A stretch of 64,000 nt of DNA from Artocarpus heterophyllus (Eukaryota > Streptophyta > Magnoliopsida > Rosales > Moraceae). Shown here piece by piece: positions 30,954-41,371 of this stretch (position 1 is its first letter; every line of letters starts with the position of its first letter). Under the pieces are notes generated by a model, which was not told where the DNA came from, searched no databases, and saw only the letters and a list, made by a program, of their open reading frames with translations. A program made the position numbers and the translations under genes. The stretch covers positions 3,018,368 to 3,082,367 of the forward strand of contig CM046335.1 of assembly GCA_025403435.1 (NCBI GenBank). Reading direction: 5' to 3'.

Positions 30954-33900
30954 ATGGGTTTCAAGTCGGTTTATCGCTGTTTGCAGGAGGTTTTTCCTCA
31001 GGTATATGGGTATTGAAGAGAAGCAACAATGGAAATTGTTCATATATCATGCCTTTGTATTTGCCTTTTGTTTATGTAATATAATTTTGTGCCTTTTTGT
31101 TTATATGTATTTTGCTTGGTGCATAATTGTTGGATGCCGAGGTTAATAACCGAGTACGATTAGAATTCTGGTATAATATGACGTCAAATGTCATATCGTG
31201 ATCTCATAAGCTACTGCTCACGAGAATTCTTGTTAAATTTTTCGTTGAACTGTGGCTACCAGAACTTTTTACGTCATGTATTTGTTTTCTCTCATTTGTC
31301 TCAGAATCTTTAAGTTGCACAAATCTACGGGATTTTTTAGGGGAAAGAATTTGGGCTAGAAAAGAAGATTGATAGGTTCGTTTTTCAATATATTTTTTGG
31401 GTCGCAATTGTTGTTGATAACATGATATTATTATTAGAGAGAGAGAGAGAGTTGTTTCAGAAGGGAAAGTTACCAACTGTGATGATAACGAATTTTCAAT
31501 GCCATCAGCATAATTCCACTCTTTTTAAGATTTACTGAATTCAATTTACCTAATTTGATTATGAATTGTGAGTTTATTTTTTGTAGATTGATGCTCGCAT
31601 TTTGAGGGCTGTAGCCATCGAGCATTCAAAAGATGCGGATACTGCTGTTAATGACATTTTGAATGAAGTTCTTCCCTACATGGCCATCCAGTCAACAGCC
31701 CGTACCAATTCTCCAAGAGGTACGTCATATATATATGTATATTTTGTTGAAATAGCCTTCCCTCTTCATTCTAGATTATTCATTTGATAGACCTCATCTA
31801 TTTTTGGTTTTCTTTTTCGTTATATTGTCTTCCGACTGAAAGTTTTCTTTGCCTTAAAAACTGATAAACTCGTTTCTGTGCATTTACTTGAGTAGTCTAA
31901 TTGTGGTTGTATTCCCTTCTCTGATTGGCATGTAATATGTGATAATATAAATATGTTTTGCCTATCTTTTAGTTAAATTTGAGGAGAATTGTTCTGTGTT
32001 GCGGCCCCATCCTGCAGCTGTGATATCAGAAGCTGGATCTTCAGAACCTAGATGCACTGTTCGTGAAATTGCAGAAGACGGTGCTCAGACAAATGGTGCC
32101 TTAAATGCTGATATCACTCACGTGAAAGAGGTAGATGAAGCGGGGCCTTCTTCAGAACGAAAATGCACCACTGTTGAAAATGCTGAGAATAGTGGTCGCA
32201 CAAATGGTACCACACATGCTGACTTCACACATCTGGATGAGGTGGCAGATGCAGAGTTTGCCTCAGAACCAAGATTTACTGTTGTTGAAAATGTGGAAGA
32301 CAGTGTTTGTATAGGGCCTTCTTCAGGACGAAAATGCACCTCTGTTGAAAATGCTGAGAATAGTGGACGCATAAATGGTGCCACACATGCTGACCTCACA
32401 CATCTGGATGAGGTGGTAGATGCAGAGTCTGCCTCAGAACCAGGATGCATTGTTCGTGAAGGTGGGGAAGATAGTGCTCGTGGAAATGGTGTCTTTCATA
32501 CTGACACCATGCCGAGAAGAGCTGGTCAACAAATGAGGATGGGGTTTTTCAGGGCTTCTTCAGAATCAAAATGCACTACTGTTGAAAATGCTGAATATAG
32601 TGGTTTGACAAATGGCGGGCCACATTCTGAGTTAACACATCTTGATGAGGTGGCAGAGGCATCGCATACTTCAGAACTGAGTTCCCCTAGTGGTGAAAAT
32701 ACCAGAAACAGTGATCGTTCATATACTGCTCTTCATGTTGATCTCACACGTCTAGATGAGGTGGTGAATGAATCTAAGGTTTCAGGTTCCCATGTTTCAA
32801 ACGACATTGACGATCAGTTATGTAGAACCACCATGAATGAGGAACTGATTTTACTAGGGAAGACGTGTGAAATGAAAAACGTGCTGGAGCTTTGTCAGAA
32901 TTCAACCACTTCACAACATGAGAAGGATGGCAGGTTGAATGGCCCGGATCATGAAGGCACCGATTTTAACCATTCCATGGCTAATGACGATGATCTGGTT
33001 AGCCATGAAAGAAGCTGCAAGTTAGATTCATGTGTAGATGGCTCTACAGAATGCAATCTTCCGTCTGAATTTCATTTGGATCGTGCTGTCAATGATAATC
33101 AAGAATTACAAGCAAGTCGTTCTTCGAATCTTACTTCCAGGACAGACTGTTCTGTGAGTGAAACGGGCACCATCGAGGATGATTTTACCAGTAACAGCAT
33201 AGTTACACAATCTGGTCAAATATGCAGAATTGATATTCTTGATGAAATTATTGAAGATGCCAAGAGCAATAAGGTATTCATGGCGTATAACATAGCTTGA
33301 GAACTGCAATAGTACACTACCTTGTTGAAAGCAAAAAGGAAAATTCTTTGACTGCATGATAACTCCATCTTCTTGCTTGTTTTAATGCTCTTAAAATTGA
33401 TATAGAAAATCAAATCAGATTTAGCCTTTAAATGATACAAATTAGACTTCTTTTACCCTTTTATTACTCCTCTGGTCGATATCGAAGTTCTTAATCACTT
33501 TACAATGGTGCAGGAAATGCTATTTTCTGCTATGGAGTCTGTTATAAACATGATGAAGGAAGTGGAACTCCAGGAAAGAGCTGCAGAGCAGGCAAAAGAG
33601 GAAGTTGCTAAGGGAGGGCTGGACATTCTAACCAGGGTGGAGGAACTGAAGCAAATGCTGGGGCACGCAAAAGAAACAAACGATATGGTTAGATGATGTT
33701 CAATGAGCATGTTGTTAAGAATTTACTGATCTTACGTTGAGCTTTCTTTTTCTTCTTCTTCTTTTTTTGGGAAATGTGCTTGAAGCTAAGTATACATCTG
33801 CTTTTTCAGCATGCGGGAGAAGTATATGGAGAGAAGGCCATTTTAGCAACGGAAATGAAAGAGCTTCAATCCCGACTTCTCTGCTTGTCAGATGAAAGGG

Positions 33901-34918
33901 ATAAATCACTTGCCATTCTTGATGAGGTCCCTATTTATTAGCTTTGTGTATATGTATTTAAAATAGACACAGAATTCAATATATTCATTATCTATTCATA
34001 TATGCAGATGCGCCAAACTCTTGAAGAAAGGCTAGCTGCAGCAGAAGAATTGAAGAAAGCAGCTGAGCAAGAGAAGCTAGAAAAGGAAGAATCAGCACGT
34101 AGTGCTCTTGCTGAGCAAGAAGCCATCATGGAGAAAGTTGTTCAGGAGTCGAAGTTGTTAGAAAAGGAAGCAGAGGAGAATTCCAAGGTAGCAACTCTTC
34201 ATCATCATCATCATTATTATTACTATTTTTGTAAGAAAAGTAATGAAATCAATGACAGAGGAAAGACCTTATGTAGCAGCTCTCTTTTATTAATTGCCAA
34301 GTTGTTAAATTAAAGATATAACTAACAGTTTAGTTACTCATTCTTCCATTTTGCTTTTGCAGTTGCGAGAGTTTTTGGTGGACCGTGGTCGTATGGTGGA
34401 CATGTTGCAGTAAGTTTTCATCTTTGCATGAGAAAATCAGGATATCACGGATTCTGTCGCTTTGCATTTATTGGTTTCAATTTTTCATGACTTGATTGCT
34501 TAATTATTTTCGTTCTTTCCAATATGATGGTTTGAACTTCATCTCAACTGCTTCAACATTTCACCTTAATAACGAGATAGATTGTGTGTTCTGCAGAGGA
34601 GAAATCTCTGTAATATGTCAGGACGTTAATTTGCTGAAAGAAAAGTTTGACAAGCATCTTCCTTTAAGCATGTCTGTTTCCTCTAGCCAGACCAGTTGCA
34701 AATTAGCTTCATCGAGCTCATCCGTGAAAAGCATGGCATCTGTCTCAGTTCCCGAGGAAAGAGAGTCACCTAAGAGCCCAGAAAAGGGTAGTCCGGTTTT
34801 GCTGACCAGTGACCAAAGCAAATTCGAAGAGGAGGACAAAAAGCTTCTAGAAGACGGGTGGAATATCTTCAACAAAGATGATGAACTGGCCATTGAGGCA
34901 CACACATTTCGACATTAA
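30954..34918 (+). CDS. CUE-domain coiled-coil protein, eight coding exons
   Basis: Coding exons: 30954-31001, 31587-31719, 31973-33273, 33514-33687, 33810-33926, 34008-34187, 34363-34409, 34597-34918. All junctions are GT-AG and frame-consistent, giving 773 residues. Exons 1-2 encode a CUE ubiquitin-binding domain (FKSVYRCLQEVFPQ, then DARILRAVAIEH and a helix ending LNEVLPYM). Exon 3 is a long acidic linker with about seven degenerate repeats of ~37 residues (KCTTVENAENSG, ADLTHLDEV). Exons 4-8 form a long coiled coil (EVELQERAAEQAKEEV; EERLAAAEELKKAAEQEK), and a serine-rich tail follows. A 5' untranslated exon probably ends at 30544 with an intron to 30937. AATAAA at 35073 may be the polyadenylation signal. 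Related plant proteins are annotated only as CUE-domain ubiquitin-system components; the ubiquitin-binding role is inferred from the domain. Confidence 0.9.
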
Positions 34919-35072
34919 ATGGCAAATCATGAAGACTTGGCTTTTTGTTTCACTTAATAGGATATTAAACCTTACGGAAGAATAAGACGAGACCATACTT
35001 CGTACTCTATAAGTGTCGTTGAGAGGTGATACTATTTCTAGATTTACTTTTGTACAGTACGTATTTTGAGAC

Positions 35073-35078
35073 AATAAA
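35073..35078 (+). terminator. Possible polyadenylation signal of the CUE gene
   Basis: AATAAA lies about 155 bp after the stop codon. Plant signals are loose, so this is only suggestive. Confidence 0.4.
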
Positions 35079-35099
35079 TATAAAAGATGAGTACCTAAA

Positions 35100-36265
35100 A
35101 AATCAAAGCATATCATGGAAATTCCTGTTCATTTGGTCCTCATTTTCATGGCAATTCTTGTTCGATGTGGTCCACATTTTCATTCTAGCATATGTAGGAA
35201 GCTCCTTTGGCAAACAAGTGGACAATTTGAGCAACACATGATGTTCAGGAAAACCAAAACAAAATGCTTTCAAAGTATATTAGGGATGCATAAAGGAAGT
35301 TTTGCTACTTGACGTGCGAACACTTTGTAGGTGATTCTAATGATATTTTATTTCAAAGGCCATGGAATAGGCATATTCAGGGGTGGAGCCACACATAGCT
35401 GAGCATCGCCTCCTTATTATTATTATTATTATTATTTTAATTTTGTGTGTTTATTTTATTGAAAGTCGTAGTTCATCCCTTCTTAAAATATGAACTTATA
35501 TGTCTGCTTCCCTAATTTGTGTTTTTGGTTCTGCGTCTATAATTTCATTCCCTTCGAACGAAAAAGAGGGAGAGAGAGAGAGGCAAAAAAAAAAAAAAAA
35601 AGCTGTTTATTCAAACTCTTTTTTATCTGAGAAACAAAATCATCAAAGCAACTAAAAGTTCAAAAAAAAAAATCCAATTTTACGTCAATTAGTCAATTAC
35701 ACTAAATCAAAAACTTGAAGCGGGAATGACATTACTTTACACGTGATAAATGGGGAACTTTCAGCCACGTCCCGGTTGACGATGCTATTATATTTGTACG
35801 TGGCTCTTTTGGTCCCATAGTCTCGTTTGTTTGCGCACCTGATTCAACTTTGTGCTTTTTTCTTTTTTTTTTTCTTTTTTTTTTTGCGTGCTTCAAGTAC
35901 CCGATTCAGTCGATTAAATTGATAAGATGCTTTACAAAAATGCCACAGCACATTTGGATATATTGAATGCTCTCAACCTACCAATTGATTCGCTAAATCC
36001 ACTTGGATGAATCCCCCAAAAGGAAGGGTAAAGTGAGAGTTAAAAAAAAAAAAAAAAAGACAAATGAAGTGAAAACTATCAAAACTCGATTTTGTTCTTG
36101 ATCAAAGGCAACGACCAATAGTACTATTACGGTTTTTTTTTTTTTCCTTGTAATACAAGCAAAGAAAACATAGTCCCTTGTTTTACATACCCTTTAAGGA
36201 AAAATGCTCAATTTAGAGAGAGAGGGGTTTCTATAGGAGTGTGAATAGTTGCTGATGGAAATATA

Positions 36266-36299
<34 letters not shown>

Positions 36300-36445
36300 C
36301 GTGTAAAATGCACCAAAGTTCTAAAAATGGAAATTATAACAAATACTTTTGGAGAAAAAAAAGGTGATATTATCAATATCAGATTTGTTTATATGGTAAA
36401 TGTACATCTGCTTCATTGCTTCTTTTTTTTCTCTCTCTCTATCTC
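35100..36445. other. Intergenic DNA with microsatellites
   Basis: A (TTA)n tract lies at 35414-35439, poly-A/T runs near 35586, 35860, 36043 and 36130, and an (AT)n tract at 36269-36296. GGGGTGGAGCCACAC at about 35380 resembles ends of common plant repeats, but no partner end was found. No gene seen. Confidence 0.6.
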
Positions 36446-36592
36446 CTAATCACAAACAAAACTACCAGTCACTGGAGCTTTTCTTAGCTCTCTACTCTTA
36501 ACCACAACTCCCACAGGGAAACCCATTAATGCCAATATGATCATGATCATCATCAGCAAAAATTTTGGACCCCACAAACAAAAACCCTTCAT
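36446..36592 (-). CDS. Small ORF with a single membrane helix, downstream of the DVL gene
   Basis: 48 residues from the ATG at 36592 (the frame is open to 36637). Residues 10-32 form one hydrophobic helix (FLLMMIMIILALMG), followed by a basic tail ending VCD. It begins 58 bp after the DVL stop on the same strand and would lie in that gene's 3' region. I do not recognise it. It may be chance. Confidence 0.25.
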   Translation of the reverse strand: MKGFCLWGPKFLLMMIMIILALMGFPVGVVVKSRELRKAPVTGSFVCD

Positions 36593-36649
36593 CCCAAAAG
36601 CTTGATCTGAGAAACCAAAAAAAAAAAAAAATTTCACACATCCTGATCA

Positions 36650-36799
36650 TCAGTCATGCCAACAAAGGAGAAGCACAGTGCATCTCCATATGATATAAAG
36701 CCTTGCCCTCTGCTCTCTTATCTGCTTTGAACATCTTGGCCAAGCCCTGGCCTGCTTTGAACTACTACTCCTTGTTGAGAAAACATTTGCAGCTGCCAT
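36650..36799 (-). CDS. DVL/ROTUNDIFOLIA-like small peptide
   Basis: 49 residues in one exon. The C-terminal 20 residues ([20 protein letters not shown] and a final D) match the RTF domain of the DVL/RTFL family, whose core is a [16 protein letters not shown] pattern. The N-terminal half is serine-, arginine- and lysine-rich and variable, as usual in the family. These plasma-membrane-associated peptides restrain polar cell proliferation and alter organ shape when overproduced. Differences: Trp38 where many members have Arg, and Thr41 where Val is common. A TATA-like CTATTTAAG lies about 165 bp upstream, and the DNA between reads as an ordinary leader. Confidence 0.9.
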   Translation of the reverse strand: MAAANVFSTRSSSSKQARAWPRCSKQIREQRARLYIIWRCTVLLLCWHD

Positions 36800-36960
36800 T
36801 TTGATCTATCTATATGCAGAAGAAGAAACTAATAAAGAAGAAAAACAACTAATTAATTTCTAGCTAGAAAGACTTTTTTTTTTTTTTGCTTTTGGATTGA
36901 TCAGTTCTGATATAACTTTGGTGTGTGTTGTGGGTTTGAAAAATGGTATCCAAATGGGAT

Positions 36961-36970
36961 CTTAAATAGA
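36961..36970 (-). promoter_or_regulatory. TATA-like box of the DVL gene
   Basis: On the minus strand CTCTATTTAAG lies about 165 bp before the ATG. That gives an expected leader of about 130 nt. Confidence 0.55.
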
Positions 36971-37728
36971 GGAGTGTAGAGATTGATAGATGATGAGGCA
37001 GATTTGTGACGAGAAATTTTGTGGTGGTTGACAAAGTTTGGGCCATTTTGGAGAAGACCCCACTGTTTTAGTTACATGACAAAGCAGACCTATTGGGTTG
37101 TCCCCTTTGCCACACCCCCTTTGATTAGGACCTCTCAGCAACTCTACCCTCTTGAGGGTCACCTTGTCTTCTATATACAGATGCATGCATACATACGCAT
37201 ATATTTATATATGTTGTCCTTTTTATTTTACGTGGAAAATTAAAAACAATGATGGATCGCCAGACACATGAAGACGTGTATTTTGTTGATTTATGTGCAT
37301 GATTACGTTCATGCATGCAGATGATGTTGGGACACATGTAACGAGTATATTAAATAAAGAGAGAAGAAGGAATATTTTTCAGTTTGTGTTGTGGGAAGGA
37401 AAAGAAGGAAAAAAAAGGAAAAATCTCTTTCCATTGCTATCTTCAACATCCATGCTTTGTAGGCACAATTTGTTAAAACTGGAATCTGGGCAGCTAAGCA
37501 ATCTGAGGTTCATTTATGTAAATGATGTGATGCCTCACACAACTTCATATACCAATTGAGACATTATCCGGGAACACCTTGGAACTTGAATTTTGTGGTT
37601 TCAACTAACTATTTTATACTGTTTTTTCCCATACATGGTTCAATATATTTGGTTCTAACTTGCTGTTTTAACTACTGTTTTTAGATGTTTTGAATATAAA
37701 TACAAATTTAATGATCCTCATTAGGGTA

Positions 37729-38125
37729 TTGATCATGTACATTAATTTGATGAGCAATCGTAATATATGTTTTTTGAAAGTTGATTAGTTCCAAAACTCA
37801 AAATGAGTTGTAAAATGGAAGATAAAGAACACAAGGGCCCAGAAAGGTACAAGACACAAGTAGTTAAGTTGATTAATATAGAGAAATGCTATTCTTCTCG
37901 AAATGGGTATTAGACACTTGTTATAGCATCATGATCACGTACATTAATATAATGAGCAATCGTAATATAAGTTTTTGAAAATTGGTTAGTTACCTAAAAG
38001 TCAAAATGAGTTGTAAAATGGAAGATAAAGAACACAAGGGCCAAGAAAGGCACAAGACACAAGTAGTTGATTAATATATAGAAACGTTAGGCTTCACTAA
38101 ATGGGTATTAGAAACTTGTTATAGC
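37729..38125. repeat. Tandem duplication, ~195-bp unit
   Basis: Two direct copies share GAGCAATCGTAATAT, AAAATGAGTTGTAAAATGGA, AGATAAAGAACACAAGGGCC and AGACACAAGTAGTT. Each ends near AAATGGGTATTAGA. Divergence is low. Confidence 0.75.
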
Positions 38126-38303
38126 CACTAAGGTAATCTCTATTATTGGTTATGATGATGTCACGTTACATTTTTCTTGTATTATTTTTGTATGGATGTG
38201 TTGGTCAGAATGATTAGTAATTAGCTTAGCATTATCTATATTATTGATAAAATAAAGTTTCGTGCTTCATTCATAATATAAGCTATAAAAACAATGTCAC
38301 ACC

Positions 38304-39290
38304 AGGTGTTGCATATCATTTAGAAATTCAGCAACTTCAGCCGACTGATAATAAAATAGAGATAACGAAGAAAAATGCATTCCAAATTCTAAGCAAATAG
38401 AAACATAGGGATAAACACAATTGCAAAAACCAGAGACAAAAAGGGCCAACTATTCAAGTGAATACTATATATTAATGTTATGCATGAAAAAAAAGTTTAT
38501 AGTATTGATGGGTCAAATCATGGTCAACTCTAGACACAACTTATGCCACTAATAAGCTGTTTTTAAGGACATGCTTTATTACCATTTATAGCAACCCTAA
38601 AAAGGTGTTCTTGCCGTTTCATTACTTTTAACCCTATAAAGGGTTTCAAGGGGACTTTCGTGCAAATGAAAGGATTGGTACTTTGCAGATTCAAATCACT
38701 TATTTAACTTTTGGCATTTCAATGGTTTCAACTAATTACGTTATGACACATTGTTTAATAAACTTAAATATTAAAATATGAAAAAGTTAGTTATAAAAAT
38801 GTGTTATAATATGAGCGGATAAACGTTACTAAAAAAACCAAAATTAACTAGGTGTTGCATATCATTTAACAAATGTTTAAACGTAAAACTCTAAAACGGA
38901 AATATGTTTGTGTGAGACTTAAACAAAATCCAAATCCCAAACTTACAAATATTTCAGCAACTCCAGCTGGCTGATAATTAAAATAGAGATAATGAAGAAA
39001 ATGCATTCGAAATTCCAGTCAAATAGAGACATAGGGATAACCAAGGATGCAAAAACCAGAGACAAAAAGGGCCAACTTTTGCCACTAATAAGCCTTTTAA
39101 TGACATGCTTTATTACTATTATACCAACTCTATAAAGGGTTTCAAGGGGACTTGCCTATAAACAAAAGGGTTGATACTTGGCAGATTGAAATTACTATGT
39201 CTAATTTTTTTGATGTTTTTAGCTAATTGTATCATGACATGTGATTTAATAAACTTCAATATTAACATAGGGAGAAGTTAGTTATGATGC
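38304..39290. repeat. Tandem duplication, ~500-bp unit
   Basis: Copy 1 (about 38304-38815) and copy 2 (about 38849-39290) both run AGGTGTTGCATATCATTTA, AATAGAGATAA, CATAGGGATAA, AACCAGAGACAAAAAGGGCC, GCCACTAATAAGC, ATAAAGGGTTTCAAGGGGAC, TTTAATAAACTT. Copy 2 has small deletions and an insertion near its start. Non-coding, older than the 37.7-kb pair. Confidence 0.75.
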
Positions 39291-39344
39291 ATTTTGAATT
39301 TTTTAAATGATATGTCAAAATATACTACTTAGACATCATTTTGT

Positions 39345-39510
39345 AGTTCTTAGCATGGTGGTTAAAACCATTGGTTAGAACTGTAGACACTATAGCATGT
39401 GAAAGCTTTATATCATAACAACTTTTTCTTTTTACTGTAGCATGTGAAAGCTTTACGCTGTTCTTAACTGAAAAGTTGGTTAGAACCAACTTTATCAAAC
39501 AGACTATAAA
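39345..39510. mobile_element. MITE-like repeat with duplicated core
   Basis: TATAGCATGTGAAAGCTTTA and TGTAGCATGTGAAAGCTTTA lie about 50 bp apart, flanked by inverted GGTTAGAAC / GGTTAGAACC-type arms. Same family as 29725-29885. Confidence 0.55.
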
Positions 39511-39599
39511 ATTGGACAAAACGTCTCAATTTGGCACTTAGCACCTACAATTCATTATGCCACCACCCTTTAAATTTGATCTTCAAAACCACCTAATCC

Positions 39600-39755
39600 C
39601 ACCACGTTTCTTGCTAAGCAACCACATACTAGGCTATTAGCAGCATTAATTCAATTGTTTTCACGTACTAAAACTAGGTTGGTTATCGCTAAGCAACCAC
39701 ATATTAGGCTATCAGTAGCATTACTACAAATGTTTTCACATATCAAAACTCTGCT
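39600..39755. repeat. Tandem duplication, ~70-bp unit
   Basis: GCTAAGCAACCACATA, TAGGCTAT and AAATGTTTTCACA-type blocks appear twice in direct order. Non-coding. Confidence 0.6.
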
Positions 39756-41127
39756 GCTCATTCATAGACCAAAGAAGTATTCTATATAAAATCGCCAGCA
39801 TGATAAACTTTGGCATCAGTAAAGAGGGAGGCCCCACATGTATAGCAATGCAGACAAAAAAGGCCATCAAAACCATCACGTGCGCTGTGTCTGAGCTTAA
39901 GTTCAATCCAAAGCTTTGTTCCTAACTTAAACTAACTTAAAAACCAATGGACTTCAAATTATTCCGGTCATGACTAAATCGTGTTCAAAAAGTCAAATTT
40001 CTTAACAAGGCAGCAATCATCAATCCTTATCCTCCTTTTTCCTTGTGAGAGCAACTCATAAACGATGTGAGTTTCTTCTTTCCAGGCAAACGTAGGCCTT
40101 GAGACCTCGCCACCGGGCTTTAATTGTGACCCCAAGACTAGATATCCAGGGCCCATTTCGGCCCAAATGGGCCCACCATTTGAAAAACTAGTGGGTTGTA
40201 TCACCACAGGTGTTGTACTAGTTCGCTATCCATGGGGCCTCTTTTAGGGTAGTAATAATAACAGCTTCTGTTTTCTTATGGGCCCGGCCCACGTGAGAAA
40301 CCACGCCCAATTGTTGTAGTCAAGACCAGCAGGGAAGTAGACCCATTAAGATAATCTGATGCTGAGGAAACAAAATTCAAAGGGTGTACTGTGTCAGATA
40401 ATGAGTGTCTCGTCGCAGATATGCGGAGCTAAACTTGGTTGCACTAAACAGGACTATTTACCGTCCCGCCGTACATTTCTTGATTGAGTGGCGAGGAATG
40501 TGTATCACATGCGTATAACTATATTTTTCAAAGATGAGAATGTTGGGTTTCTTAGACATTTTGATTCGGTTATAAATGAAAATCCAAGCTGTCGGGAGTA
40601 CAACTTTTACGGTCAGATTTTGCCGTTAGCTGAAAGGGAAGGATAGAGTGGTCTAAAAAAACAATAGCCACAATAACTATAGATCGTTTGAGAAATGAGT
40701 TTGAAATGAGTTTGATCTGAAAACACAGTTGAAAACTTAGTTTGAACTGTGGCTCCCAGATGACCTATTAGAGTAGTACTTTTCTCATACTCGTATGATG
40801 AAGCAAACAACACTTCTTGATCACATTACATAATATACAAAATGGATAGAGAGTCTTGTTTTCACAAGTACTTCAGAGAACAGAATGGTACATCAGACTT
40901 ATAAACAGAACGAATATTGGACATAGACGTGGTGAAGAATGCCAAAAAAGAAGAGCAAAGAAGACACAAGCAGGTACAGGACTCAAAAAGGAGTAAAGAG
41001 TAGAAAATCAAACAGCAGCAGCAAACAGAGGCACCGAGCACTTGAGTAAACTCTAGTTTTGGCCTTCCACTCCAGGACTAATAATATTATGGTAGAATCT
41101 GAACTGGGAGGGATAGATCTCAGTATC

Positions 41128-41325
41128 TCACTCTTCACCCAATGCTTTCTTAATGTCACCCTGTGTCAAAGATACCAAAAAAAGAGAACAAAATAAGGAC
41201 CCTTTTAGTTTATGGGCTTGAGAAGAAATTCAAAATCAGATTGTTGTTAGAGATTACACCGTAGCAAAAAGGTTTGAAACGCAGTTCAAACTACAAAATG
41301 TAGCACAAGAATTCTGAACGAATAA

Positions 41326-41371
<46 letters not shown>

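Larger units (their letters stand above)
37000..41127. other. Intergenic DNA rich in local duplications
   Basis: No gene is supported. The stretch holds the duplications at 37729-38125, 38304-39290 and 39600-39755 and a MITE at about 39345-39510. The last ~300 bp before 41128 are probably the 3' untranslated region of the glutathione peroxidase gene. Confidence 0.6.
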
